Shown: positions 8,710 through 16,537 of the stretch, in pieces
How positions within the stretch are numbered: the first letter of the stretch is position 1
Layout of the letters: each line of letters opens with the position of its first letter
NCBI RefSeq assembly: GCF_022668875.1
Contig: NZ_JAKGCR010000009.1
Span: forward strand, 62,001-126,000
Direction of reading: 5' to 3'
Source: Domibacillus sp. PGB-M46
Lineage (GTDB): Bacteria; Bacillota; Bacilli; Bacillales; Domibacillaceae
Length of the DNA stretch: 64,000 nucleotides
The notes under the pieces: generated by a model
What the model saw: only the letters and a program-made list of their open reading frames with translations
What the model was told of the DNA's origin: nothing
Database searches by the model: none
Made by a program: the position numbers and the translations under genes

Positions 8710-9000
8710 ACTATAGAGCGGCTTTGTTGCGTTTCAGAAATTTTGTAGAAGGCTTGGATTTCCCCTGTTGCCCAGTTGTCCACCATGCTTTTTCCTGGTT
8801 ACACCCTTCTGTTGATAGCTGTAACCTTCTCACTTTTGATTGCATCCTTTTTCGTTCGATCTCTCGACCATCCTTCGCGGCTTTTTCAGCTTTTTAAGGT
8901 GCCGAATTTTACATCATGCTTTTTTGCTAATGCAGCAAGCATTGTCTTGGTTCTTTCCCATTCTGATCCGATATAACCCCAATTCGCCACTTCACATCAC
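8710..9000 (-). pseudogene. Decayed phage terminase small-subunit-like gene
   Basis: Read on the minus strand, one frame gives an HTH-like text, LAALAKKHDVKFGTLKS, then a stop, then KSREGWSRDRTKKDA, and another stop further on. This order (helix-turn-helix, then SRKxREGW) resembles TerS-type DNA-binding domains of Bacillus phages. Internal stops show that it is dead. I see nothing further in 8452-8709. Confidence 0.4.
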
Positions 9001-9030
9001 CACCACCTCCGAGATTGTTTTTAAGCAAAG

Positions 9031-9055
9031 AAAAAAGCACCCGTTATACGGGTGC
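9031..9055 (-). terminator. Intrinsic terminator of the 9096-9365 gene
   Basis: GCACCCGT-TAT-ACGGGTGC (9037-9055) with a T-run on the minus strand, 41 bp beyond the stop codon. Confidence 0.8.
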
Positions 9056-9095
9056 AACTGTTTCTTTTTTCTTTTCCCTTTTTCGCTTGGGCGAC

Positions 9096-9365
9096 TTAGT
9101 TTAATAAAAGCTTTTGTGCTAATACTACGCCCTCATCTTCAAGTTCTTGCATAATCGGTATAACATTTTTATGAATACCGGTCGTCTTCTCTAATTCTTT
9201 TGCATACTCTTTAAACTGTACATCCATCAGAAAAACCCAGGTTTTATTTTCTTTTTTTTCAAATGAAAAGTTCTTTGACTCCAGGTGAAACTCTTCAAAT
9301 TTTCTTCTGAGTTCTTGTAAAAATACTTCCTGATCATTAAAGTTTATTTGATATTTAAATTGCAC
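9096..9365 (-). CDS. Hypothetical protein, 89 aa
   Basis: A GTG start at 9365 with AAAAGGGGAG eight bases upstream, and its own terminator. The protein is acidic-basic and soluble (MQFKYQINFNDQEVFLQELR, later QFKEYAKELEKTTGIHK), with no membrane segment or known motif. Function is unknown. Confidence 0.6.
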   Translation of the reverse strand: MQFKYQINFNDQEVFLQELRRKFEEFHLESKNFSFEKKENKTWVFLMDVQFKEYAKELEKTTGIHKNVIPIMQELEDEGVVLAQKLLLN

Positions 9366-9609
9366 TTTTTCACTCCCCTTTTACCTTATATTTTGACAAA
9401 GGGTTTAAATTTCCTGCTCCTCATTCGACATAAAATCTGTTATCCTGTTTAATTGACTTCAAAGCGAAGAGTGTGCAACGTGGAAACAGAGTAAGAAATT
9501 GATTTAAGTATCACGTACAATATCCGTGAATAACCTGATACTAAAAGCGGCCATTGTGGTAACTACGGCAATGCTCATTTTAAGAGCTCAATTAAAAAAT
9601 AGTAACCGT

Positions 9610-9655
9610 AAGAAAGGTACACCCACTGGCATCAGTGAGTGCACCTTTCTTTTTT
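9610..9655 (+). terminator. Intrinsic terminator, plus strand
   Basis: The arms AGAAAGGT and ACCTTTCT enclose an imperfect inner stem and are followed by TTTTTT on the plus strand. No plus-strand gene is clearly upstream. A 44-codon open frame from GTG 9525 runs into it but has no ribosome site, so the upstream transcript is undefined. Confidence 0.55.
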
Positions 9656-9689
9656 AGGATATTTATAAAGAAGCTTATAAATTAAAAAC

Positions 9690-10733
9690 TCATTCAGTAA
9701 TTGTGAAATATGCCGCTAAAGACACCTTTTCTCCTTCATTCATCGATGGATAAAATGTATGACTGACTCTGTATTCTCCCGCTGTGATCAATGTTTTAAA
9801 GTCACCAAACCAAAAACCCTTTTTTTGAGTTTCGTCAGCTTCTATGCCGGGCATATCAGTCGGAAACATTAGGTAAGGATTGTATTTTATTGAGACCCAC
9901 TTATCTCCTTGTTTTTTCTCCAACTTATATATACGACTGTATATATAAGCGAAATCTGCTTTATTAACAAGTGTCACACTTACAGATGTATCAGACGATA
10001 ATTTATAGCTTTCCTTCCCCGCCGTCATGGTTAGTCCGCCTTGGGAAGAAGGCAGTTCGCCATAAGAAGATGGAGGAGACAAAGCTGGATCACTCAGCCG
10101 GGCTACCATCATCGCAAATTCGCCTCGTTTTATGGGGTTATTTGTACCAAACCGTTCAGGCGTTATTCCATTTACAATGCCTGTAGCAACCAGTTTGTTG
10201 ATAGCCTCCGCGTACCGTCCTGTTGCATCTGTAAAATGATGCACTGGCTCGTTAGGTGTTATCAGCACACCTCTATATGCTCTTGCGAGAATGATGGCAG
10301 CTTCTCCTCTTGTGATTGTATCGTTAGATCCGAAAAAGGTTTCCGTTTTTCCATTTACCACTTGGTAATATTGAAGATAGGAAATCGCACTTTTTGCCCG
10401 TTCTGGAATGTCCTTAAATGTTAAAGTACTTATAGGTGTAGGAAAGTATTCTTTTCTAAAACCCATACCATGTGCAGCAATCATGGCGGCATCCACGCGC
10501 TTGATCGATAGATCCCATCCAAATTTATCTGCACTGACACCATTTAGATACTTGTTATGATAAAGAGCTGAAACTAAGTCCATTCGTTCTTGAGGAACAT
10601 CCGTAAACGGGAATTCAGATGTAGGTTTAGCATAAATCGGCATGAAGTCTGCCGCCTCCGCTGAAGGATTAGTTGAAGCAAGTACCATTCCCGCAAGTGC
10701 AGCAACAGCTATAATACGAGGTACCTTTTTCAT
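9690..10733 (-). CDS. S-layer-homology (SLH) surface protein
   Basis: A protein of 347 residues from ATG 10733. The signal peptide (KKVPRIIAVAALAG... ending AEA, cut near residue 27) is followed by three SLH repeats at about 43-90, 104-150 and 165-210, opening with FTDVP, FKDIP and FTDAT. These bind pyruvylated secondary wall polymer. The C-terminal 115 residues form a beta-rich, Ig-like domain (VSVTLVNKADF, ending in YFTITE), of the kind seen at the end of Bacillus wall proteins. The longer open frame to 10802 lacks a signal-peptide start. It is a single gene. Its ligand or enzymatic role is unknown and no catalytic motif is visible. Confidence 0.85.
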   Translation of the reverse strand: MKKVPRIIAVAALAGMVLASTNPSAEAADFMPIYAKPTSEFPFTDVPQERMDLVSALYHNKYLNGVSADKFGWDLSIKRVDAAMIAAHGMGFRKEYFPTPISTLTFKDIPERAKSAISYLQYYQVVNGKTETFFGSNDTITRGEAAIILARAYRGVLITPNEPVHHFTDATGRYAEAINKLVATGIVNGITPERFGTNNPIKRGEFAMMVARLSDPALSPPSSYGELPSSQGGLTMTAGKESYKLSSDTSVSVTLVNKADFAYIYSRIYKLEKKQGDKWVSIKYNPYLMFPTDMPGIEADETQKKGFWFGDFKTLITAGEYRVSHTFYPSMNEGEKVSLAAYFTITE

Positions 10734-10858
10734 TAATATTCCGCCCTCGGTCTTACAAATTTTCTCATTAATTGATGCATCATACAGTACAACAGAAAGC
10801 AAAGGAGATTCATTATAAAATAAGAAAAAAACACCCTTGCAGACACTTTGGTAAACAG

Positions 10859-11266
10859 TTACCTTGCAAGCTGGTTGATGGTAGACTCGAATGCTTCTTT
10901 TAAATATATGTCTAACAATTCTTCGCTTAATCCCATATCTTTAGAACGGTCATAAAATCTTCCCTGCTCATACTTTAAAGTTTCCTCACGCCATTGAAAT
11001 CCTGGCTTTACCTTTACGGTAATTTTATCCTTGTAAAAACGGATAGAGAGTTCCGACTGTTGGTTAAGCTGAATACTCCAGCATTTCTCTTCTATTTTTA
11101 TTTTTAATGTCTTTCCAGCAACCTCCGCCTCATCCTTCAAGGAGGCTGAAATATCATTAAAATAATTGGAAATTAGGTTATAGGCGCTTTCTTTAGAAAA
11201 CTTCTCTTCCAATTCATTTTTGAAGGCTTTTTTGCTGAGGTCAATAAATGTTTTTTTGTAACTCAC
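10859..11266 (-). CDS. Hypothetical protein, 135 aa
   Basis: Soluble and rich in Lys and Glu, with an alpha-helical start (MSYKKTFIDLSKKAFKNE) and a beta-type centre (WSIQLNQQSELSIRFYKDKI). There is no signal peptide or known domain. It lies 31 bp after a 61-residue gene on the same strand, so the two are probably co-transcribed. Function is unknown. Confidence 0.55.
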   Translation of the reverse strand: MSYKKTFIDLSKKAFKNELEEKFSKESAYNLISNYFNDISASLKDEAEVAGKTLKIKIEEKCWSIQLNQQSELSIRFYKDKITVKVKPGFQWREETLKYEQGRFYDRSKDMGLSEELLDIYLKEAFESTINQLAR

Positions 11267-11297
11267 TTTTCATTTTCCTCTTTCTATAAAGTACCAT

Positions 11298-11483
11298 TTA
11301 TTTAGAAGCAACTGTTTCTCTTTGTTCCTTTACAAATTTTTTTATTTCCTTGTAAAATTCTTCTTCCGTTACGATGTTTTTTTCACTAAGTAAGTTAGAC
11401 ACGGCCATAATATGCGGGGATATGCTGCTCAATTCTTCTATCTGTTCAACGTATTTTTTCAATTCTATTTGTTTTTCACTCAT
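11298..11483 (-). CDS. Hypothetical protein, 61 aa
   Basis: ATG 11483 is preceded by AGGAGGGAGGAAG, a strong ribosome site. The protein is almost entirely helical and charged (KQIELKKYVEQIEELSS, FYKEIKKFVKEQRET). It is the probable first gene of a two-gene unit with 10859-11266; the pairing of two small soluble proteins recalls toxin-antitoxin or immunity pairs, but no motif supports that. Confidence 0.5.
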   Translation of the reverse strand: MSEKQIELKKYVEQIEELSSISPHIMAVSNLLSEKNIVTEEEFYKEIKKFVKEQRETVASK

Positions 11484-11659
11484 CTTACTACTTCCTCCCT
11501 CCTATATATTGCAAGAGGAAGCAATAAAATCCTATAAAAATCGTTCATCAAATTTCGACAAACGGAAGTGATCCCCTGGTTAATTCTATATATTAGGCAC
11601 TCTCTATATTTGGCCATAAAAAATAGCACCGGTTTGGGTGCTGTTTATCAACTTTGGCG

Positions 11660-11965
11660 AGAACATTCCCACTTCAACCGTCAGGTAAGTGGGTGGTAGT
11701 TCAAACAACTCTACTTATAATAAACCGCCAATCTTCATACACTTTGCGGAAATCGGCATGCATGAACTCTTTAACCGAAAATAAACAGCCATATTCCTTA
11801 TAACGCTTAAGTGAAGTCGAAAATATACTTTCTGATACGGATGTCTAAAGCTTCGTTATATTCATACATATTGAAATCGAATGCTTTACTATCTTTAGCT
11901 GATCTACACGAGTGTCTAGTTTGCGGATTGTAATGAACATAACTAATCAGGATGATATAAACTTC
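11660..11965 (-). pseudogene. Decayed gene with an IS200/IS605-like end hairpin
   Basis: Minus-strand frames give FNMYEYNEALDIRIRKYIFD, then after a shift SLKRYKEYGCLFSVKEF and RKVYEDWRFIISRVV before a stop. Immediately downstream is a hairpin with CCCACTT / AAGTGGG arms (about 11668-11694), similar to subterminal hairpins of IS200/IS605 elements. The family of the protein is not recognised. The relation between the relic and the hairpin is a guess. Confidence 0.3.
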
Positions 11966-12179
11966 TGTGTAAAGATCGAATTGGTGAGTTTTTTTAAATA
12001 TCCTTTAAACTTTCAAGATGCTGCACTCTGCTCCTTTTAGGCTTCCCTTCGGAGTGAGCCTCTCCCCGACCTTCACCTTACCCTCACAGACCACCGTCAC
12101 ACATGTATTCCGTATTTCCATTAAATCCAATTCCAGCTTCATTGTGGAAGGAACAATTACAATATCTTTTATAGTCGAG

Positions 12180-12237
12180 AAGCCCCCAGTCTGTTAAAAT
12201 AGAAATGCGAATACTATTTAAAGACCCCGGGGCTTTT
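12180..12237 (+). other. Long hairpin with T-run, first member of the hairpin series
   Basis: AAGCCCC (12180-12186) pairs with GGGGCTT (12230-12236). Inside, GTCT pairs with AGAC and AAATAG pairs with CTATTT, giving a long interrupted stem followed by TTTTT. No promoter match was found upstream. 11966-12179 shows no gene. Confidence 0.4.
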
Positions 12238-12251
12238 TGTTTACTACTTCT

Positions 12252-12331
12252 GAAAATGGGTACATGTTCATTAACCACTCACTTGAACTTGCCCATTCTC
12301 TCTTTTAGCCGAGTTTATCTCGGCTTTTTTA
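12252..12331 (+). ncRNA. Candidate small RNA unit A
   Basis: AATGGG...CCCATT arms with an inner GTTCA/TGAAC stem form an upstream hairpin, followed by the terminator AGCCGAG-TTTAT-CTCGGCT-TTTTTT (12307-12331). It matches the later units in plan (hairpin, then terminator), but I found no matching promoter, so the 5' end is a guess. Confidence 0.35.
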
Positions 12332-12339
12332 TTTTGTCT

Positions 12340-12369
12340 GTATGAAAATTTTTAAACTTACCCATAATA
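12340..12369 (+). promoter_or_regulatory. Sigma-G-type promoter of unit B
   Basis: GTATG (12340-12344), then exactly 18 bp, then CATAATA (12363-12369): a full match to the Bacillus sigma-G consensus GHATR-N18-CATNHTA. Confidence 0.65.
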
Positions 12370-12375
12370 AATGGT

Positions 12376-12448
12376 ATGAGAATACCCCCCATTTTCTCAT
12401 CCGATAACCCATAACACTATGCGGCCAGAGCCTCCTCTGGCTTTTTTT
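12376..12448 (+). ncRNA. Candidate small RNA unit B, C-rich loop
   Basis: The predicted transcript of about 70 bases begins 7 or so bases after the -10 box. Its 5' end folds as ATGAGAA-(loop containing CCCCCC)-TTCTCAT, then a linker with AACCCATAAC, then the terminator GCCAGAG-CCTC-CTCTGGC with a seven-T tail. It holds no open frame with a ribosome site. C-rich loops could pair with GGGG/GGAGG in mRNAs. Confidence 0.5.
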
Positions 12449-12480
12449 GCATATTTTTCTTTAAATGCGGGAAATAACCA
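12449..12480 (+). promoter_or_regulatory. Candidate sigma-F-like promoter of unit C
   Basis: GCATA (12449-12453), then 15-16 bp, then GGGAAATAACC. The -35 box fits sigma-F/G; the -10 box fits the sigma-F pattern GGNNANAHTR only in part. Confidence 0.3.
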
Positions 12481-12485
12481 GTATC

Positions 12486-12569
12486 AAGGAGTTAAGGAGA
12501 TCCCCTCTAATTAGCGCTTTTGATGCTCCCTATAGCCTGGGAGCTTGAAAAGCTCCTTGGCTTTTTGTA
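12486..12569 (+). ncRNA. Candidate small RNA unit C
   Basis: About 80 bases ending in the two-part terminator AGCC-TG-GGAGCT-TGAAA-AGCTCC-TT-GGCT followed by TTTTT. The 5' part includes ATCCCCTC and GCTCCC. A 24-codon frame from ATG 12523 exists, but it lacks a nearby ribosome site. Confidence 0.4.
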
Positions 12570-12596
12570 TAAATTTTTATTGAGCAGTCCATAATA
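12567..12596 (+). promoter_or_regulatory. Sigma-G-type promoter of unit D
   Basis: GTATA (12567-12571), 18 bp, CATAATA (12590-12596): a full consensus match. It begins within the T-tail of unit C. Confidence 0.65.
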
Positions 12597-12602
12597 GTTG
12601 CT

Positions 12603-12675
12603 GTTAATTCCAAACCCCATTCCCATGAAAGCAACCATTCCTTCAGCCAGGTTCCTCACACCTGGCTCTTTTTTC
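12603..12675 (+). ncRNA. Candidate small RNA unit D
   Basis: The predicted transcript of about 72 bases has an unpaired pyrimidine-rich stretch (AAACCCCATTCCCATG) and ends in AGCCAGG-TTCCTCACA-CCTGGCT-CTTTTTT. No convincing coding frame is present. Confidence 0.5.
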
Positions 12676-12760
12676 TGTTTCTAGATCTTGCTTATGATTC
12701 AATTATTTGTGACAAAATGAAAGGAAGAAAGTTTTGAAAAGATCATTTAATTTGACCAGC

Positions 12761-12943
12761 TTAAGTCCGTGCTCCGCCTCTTGCATCCACCCTGTTGACA
12801 AATGCGGATTGCGGTGAATAGTTCTCACCGGCTAAACCTTGCTTCAAGTAACGCTCGTATTGCTCCTTGTTTGGTCTCGTCAGATATAAATCATTTGTTT
12901 TTTGAAAAACAAAGAGTATCATCCTGCTCAATGACTGCTCCAT
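12761..12943 (-). CDS. Small hypothetical protein overlapping the IDEAL gene
   Basis: A protein of 60 residues whose ATG at 12943 lies 16 bp inside the end of the upstream IDEAL-domain gene, a layout suggesting translational coupling. There is a hydrophobic patch (MILFVFQ) then a polar tail. No family is recognised. Confidence 0.4.
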   Translation of the reverse strand: MEQSLSRMILFVFQKTNDLYLTRPNKEQYERYLKQGLAGENYSPQSAFVNRVDARGGART

Positions 12944-13239
12944 GATACGCCACTTTTTAATCCTCCCGTCAATTCCTCAAACCATTCTTTGTCTTTCGTC
13001 ATAAGGGCTAGATCAATGAGCGCTGTTTTATCCTGAATATCATCCAGTAGTGTGCCAATGGGTTTTAGACGATGCTCCTCAAATAGTAACTTCGTTGGCG
13101 TTCCCCATATCAATTCGTCTTTTATGATTCTTCCTACTATCGCTAGCTCAATCTGACTGTGGTAACAACCAGTCCTGCTGACATAACCGATGACTGTAAG
13201 GTCCCCAATTTTGGCTTTTTTCCACTCTCCGATCTCCAA
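12928..13239 (-). CDS. IDEAL-domain protein
   Basis: A protein of 103 residues from TTG 13239 with GGGGGA seven bases upstream; the open frame from TTG 13275 has a poorer site. The C-terminal third holds the IDEAL-type motif (ALIDLALMTKDKEWFEEL, about 75-93). The N-terminal beta-rich part (KIGDLTVIGYVSRTG) resembles small Bacillus regulators of unknown function. The IDEAL module is a short Firmicute motif thought to mediate protein contacts. Partners cannot be read here. Confidence 0.6.
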   Translation of the reverse strand: MEIGEWKKAKIGDLTVIGYVSRTGCYHSQIELAIVGRIIKDELIWGTPTKLLFEEHRLKPIGTLLDDIQDKTALIDLALMTKDKEWFEELTGGLKSGVSWSSH

Positions 13240-13491
13240 GGCTGTTTCCCCCTTTTTTAATAAGCAAAAATACAAACTACATTAGGGGGTAAAAAGGCGG
13301 TAAATTCATAGATTTCCCTATAATACATGCAAAATTTTGGACTCTATTATATTTGTCTTAACTGAAAAAGTGAGACATGAATAAAACATGCAACTTCATT
13401 ATTCAAAACTACATTTCACTTCCTCTATCGTTGCAACATATAATACATTTACCCAGATACCTTTTTGCACCTATCTAGAAACTTTTGAAAT

Positions 13492-13524
13492 AACTATTCT
13501 CGGTTGGAATAGTTACTTTTTTCA
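13492..13524 (+). terminator. Hairpin with T-run
   Basis: AACTATTC / GAATAGTT around a seven-base loop, followed by ACTTTTTTC. No gene is clearly attached. The rest of 13276-14240 shows scattered short open frames without ribosome sites and looks like decayed DNA. Confidence 0.5.
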
Positions 13525-14270
13525 TCTATTCATGCTCCTTAAAATTCTATTCTTTCACCTTGCGAATTTTCACTGCTGTTCCTTTAAACTTAAGGTCAGC
13601 GCTTCCGCCTTCACTCCCCCTCTTTATATTCTATTACCGCTGCTTCTTGCCCGCTCCTCTGCTCTAGAAGCTTTCTTCGAAGCAGGAAATCCCGGAAAGT
13701 TGGCTCACCTTCAACATTGAAAATGACCTACTCTCTCTCTCTGAAAATCTCAAGGCTGCCCACTCTTTTACTCAATATTTGCCAGCAAATACAACACGAA
13801 ACAAAAGACCAACCTTTCTAAACGAACAATTTCTGTACTTAATAAACCTGCCGAAGATAAATTAAGAGATTTTGAAGAGGCCTCTTAATCAACGGCAGCG
13901 CTCTACTACAAAATTTCAATTACCTCTCCTGTACAGCTGAATGTAGAGCTCATTGCCAGGAGGCTCAATTTAAGAGGGTGTATAGCCGTAAGAAAGTATG
14001 CAGAGATCGGCGGTCTCTTGATGATCATGCTTCTTTCATTATCTTACCCTCCACTTAGTGCTTTTCTTTGCTAAAAATCTCTTTCTTTTTTATACATTCC
14101 TCATTAATAAAAATAGCTTAGGAATGAGTATAATGCTGTTTTATATGCCTTAAACTCCATCTGTCTCCTTTGGCTTGCCCCATAACAGCTCCATTTGTGA
14201 GCTCCAAAAACCTCCCGACAAAATTCGACACTTTTATTTTTTATCTTTTTTCCATTATAATGAAAAATGA

Positions 14271-14350
14271 TAAAGGCAAACTTATCGAAAGGTAAGGACG
14301 CAAAGCCACGGGTCTATCATTCTTTTGAATCATGACAGCCGGGCTGCCAA
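14271..14350 (+). promoter_or_regulatory. Cyclic-di-GMP-I (GEMM) riboswitch
   Basis: The conserved core is present in order: GGCAAAC, GAAAGGTAAGGACGCAAAGC, CACGGG, then GACAGCCGGGCTGCC. A perfect TATAAT at 14256-14261 lies just upstream, with a weak -35. The aptamer is followed by a hairpin that masks the ribosome site of the DegU-like gene. Confidence 0.93.
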
Positions 14351-14356
14351 ATAGGG

Positions 14357-14398
14357 ATTCCTTCCTTGTTTGGACTATTCTTTAATAAAGGAAGGGAT
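14357..14398 (+). promoter_or_regulatory. Ribosome-site-sequestering hairpin (riboswitch expression platform)
   Basis: ATTCCTTCCTT (14357-14367) pairs over 11 bp with AAGGAAGGGAT (14388-14398), which contains the Shine-Dalgarno sequence of the GTG start at 14404. There is no T-run, so control is probably translational. Confidence 0.7.
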
Positions 14399-14403
14399 TT
14401 AAC

Positions 14404-15105
14404 GTGCGGTCTATATCTAATGAATCAAAGACTAAAATCGTTCTTATTGACGATCAACAACTATTTCGAGAAGGGATAAAGCGCATTCTTAATTGTGAAG
14501 AAACCTTTGAAGTACTTGCTGAAGGAAGAGATGGCGTTGAAGCAATTGAACTAGCAGATCGTTATAAACCAGATGTTGTAATCATGGATATCAATATGCC
14601 AAAGACAAACGGTGTTGAAGCAACTCGTAACTTAATCAGTAAATACCCGAATATAAAGGTTATTATTTTGTCAGTCCATGATGAGGAAACTTATATTATA
14701 GGCGCGCTCCAATCAGGTGCTTTTGGCTATTTACTGAAAGAAATGGACACAGAAAATTTAATAGAAGCGGTAAAAGCTGTTGCAAAAGGCGAATCGTACC
14801 TGCATCCACGTGTCACACACAAGCTAATTACTGCTTACCGCCGTTTATCAAGTGCGGCAGCTCGTAAAAAAGAGTTTCAACAGCCACCAGTCCGTCTGCC
14901 TCTGCATTTGCTCTCCCGCCGTGAAAGTGAAGTGTTACAGTTGTTAGCAGACGGAAAAAGTAACCGGAGTCTTGCAGAAACGCTTTATATTAGCGAAAAA
15001 ACAGTCAAAGGCCATGTTTATAGCATTCTTCGAAAAATGGATGTCAATGACCGCACACAGGCTGTTGTCAAAGCCATAAAAAATGGCTGGGTTGAAGTTA
15101 GATAG
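14404..15105 (+). CDS. DegU-like orphan response regulator (NarL/FixJ family)
   Basis: A protein of 233 residues with a GTG start behind AAGGAAGGG. The receiver domain (about 10-130) has the acidic pair at 16-17, the phosphorylatable Asp62 in VVIMDINMP, and the switch region ending LLKEMD. The LuxR-type HTH (about 165-228) contains [19 protein letters not shown] and SEKTVKGHV. Resemblance to DegU is strong throughout, including the ends FREGIKRIL and [10 protein letters not shown]. No DegS-type kinase is adjacent. Because a c-di-GMP riboswitch precedes it, the protein level should follow c-di-GMP, linking a DegU-type programme (exoenzymes, biofilm, motility in relatives) to that messenger. 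Genomic degU itself may lie elsewhere, so I give no symbol. Confidence 0.9.
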   Translation: MRSISNESKTKIVLIDDQQLFREGIKRILNCEETFEVLAEGRDGVEAIELADRYKPDVVIMDINMPKTNGVEATRNLISKYPNIKVIILSVHDEETYIIGALQSGAFGYLLKEMDTENLIEAVKAVAKGESYLHPRVTHKLITAYRRLSSAAARKKEFQQPPVRLPLHLLSRRESEVLQLLADGKSNRSLAETLYISEKTVKGHVYSILRKMDVNDRTQAVVKAIKNGWVEVR

Positions 15106-15142
15106 ATACCTCTACTTCTAATTATCCTAAAAAACAAACAGC

Positions 15143-15182
15143 AAAAACCACCCCGTTTTTTTAAAGCCGTGGTGGTTTTTTA
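15143..15182 (+). terminator. Intrinsic terminator
   Basis: AAAACCAC / GTGGTTTT arms (long imperfect stem) with a T-run, 38 bp after the DegU-like gene. Confidence 0.75.
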
Positions 15183-15334
15183 TCATAAAAGTCATAAACG
15201 AGTTCACGCAGCGCTATTTTTTGTTTAAAAAAGATGCAAGAAACTCTACTATAATGCGGCGCAGATAACTTTCTGTTTTGTTAAAATTTAAACCGCCTGG
15301 ACATATGCCCCGCGCTTTAAGCCTAAATGAATAA

Positions 15335-15934
15335 TTATTCCGCGATCTTTTCCAGATTACCGTTTTTCTCCATTTTAGAAGCAGGAGTCGGGTCATTATC
15401 AGCTAATAGTACCGTTTGTCTGGCACGATTCATAATCCGCATTAAGGTTTCATAGTCTTCCTGCATCGTAATGTTTTCCTGCTGAGTTTGTTCCAATTTT
15501 TGCTGCAATTCAGCTTTTTCTTCTTTTATTGTTGCCAGCTCTTTTCGAAGCTGTTCAACTTCTGCTGCGGGGGCCGCTTTACTCTCTAAATTAGTTAGAA
15601 AAGAGATCACCTGAGCTAAAGAAATACCGAGATTTTTGGAATCCCCTGCTAGTGTCTCAACTGTATGGTCTGCCACTTCAATATTTTTCTCTCTTCTAGC
15701 GAGCATGTGGAAATAATCTTTTCTTTGTTTTTTAGCTGTGCCCATTTCCCTTACATACTGTTGTCTAACGACTGCATTCCATCGGAACCCGCAGGCTGCG
15801 GCCGTTCTGTTCAACCTGTCTCCTGCTTCTTCAAACGCTTTCAGCTGGGTACTTCCCTCACGTACATGTCGTAATACTGTTTCAGCAAGCAGCCAATCAT
15901 TTTCTTCTGACCAGGCATCTTGTCTTTCTTTCAT
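15335..15934 (-). CDS. RsfA-family sporulation transcription factor, paralogue 2
   Basis: A protein of 199 residues, near-identical to the protein at 6308-6916 over the first 60 residues (Myb-like domain, QDAWSEENDWLLAETVLRHV) and again at the extreme C-terminus (NLEKIAE), but divergent in the linker and with a clear coiled coil at about 110-165. The ribosome site and the upstream block match paralogue 1. It probably acts in the forespore. One copy is ancestral and one duplicated; which cannot be told from the sequence. Confidence 0.85.
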   Translation of the reverse strand: MKERQDAWSEENDWLLAETVLRHVREGSTQLKAFEEAGDRLNRTAAACGFRWNAVVRQQYVREMGTAKKQRKDYFHMLARREKNIEVADHTVETLAGDSKNLGISLAQVISFLTNLESKAAPAAEVEQLRKELATIKEEKAELQQKLEQTQQENITMQEDYETLMRIMNRARQTVLLADNDPTPASKMEKNGNLEKIAE

Positions 15935-15970
15935 TGGTTATCTCCCCTTTTATTTAGATATCCTTTTCAC

Positions 15971-16000
15971 CAAGATGGCCGCTTCTCCCGCCCTATATAA
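15971..16000 (-). promoter_or_regulatory. Candidate forespore promoter of rsfA-like gene 2
   Basis: TTATA (15996-16000) and CATCTTG (15971-15977) with an 18-bp spacer on the minus strand, in the same position as for paralogue 1. The -35 differs from GHATR at its first base. Confidence 0.4.
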
Positions 16001-16537
16001 AAAGTACTTAAAAATGAAGTATTCCAAGTATATTCTGTTCCACTTTAAAATATTTGTGAAAATAAAGAGTATAGCCAAGTTTTGTTTTAGATTATTAGTT
16101 TTTTGCAAACTGCTGATATCTTTATAAAACCTAAGAATGCTCTAAATCTCTCTGGATATAGGCGCGTGAGAACTTTATGATTGGGTACCTAGACATAGCA
16201 ATGAACTGTGGCCTGAAAACAAAAAACTGAACCCGATCTTGGATCCAGTCTCACCTTTTCTATGCTATCTATTGTTTCTCTTTTTCATTTGTTCAAATAA
16301 CTTTTTTATCGTAAATTCACACATTATCAATAATTTTACTGGAGCAATACATACGCCGTCTCTTATCTCTTAATCCAGCCGCCTTGTGGCTCATAGATAT
16401 TTCTCTTCATAGTAAATTATTATTTTTCCCCTTTTTGTATTGAACATTCAATTGTAACTTTTCTGTAATACCAAATTAATATGCCTGTGATTTTCTTTTC
16501 ATCATTTCCAAGTAAAATATATCTATCAAATACAAAC

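Noticed and set aside
9525-9656. 44-codon GTG open frame ending in the 9610-9655 terminator
   Set aside because: No Shine-Dalgarno site and its 3' end is formed by the hairpin itself.
12180-12680. CRISPR array
   Set aside because: The units are evenly spaced, but they have no shared direct repeat; each hairpin has a different sequence and a T-run.
13388-13720. 110-codon open frame
   Set aside because: Very hydrophobic and Phe/Ser/Leu-rich through T-rich DNA, with no ribosome site and no protein-like pattern.
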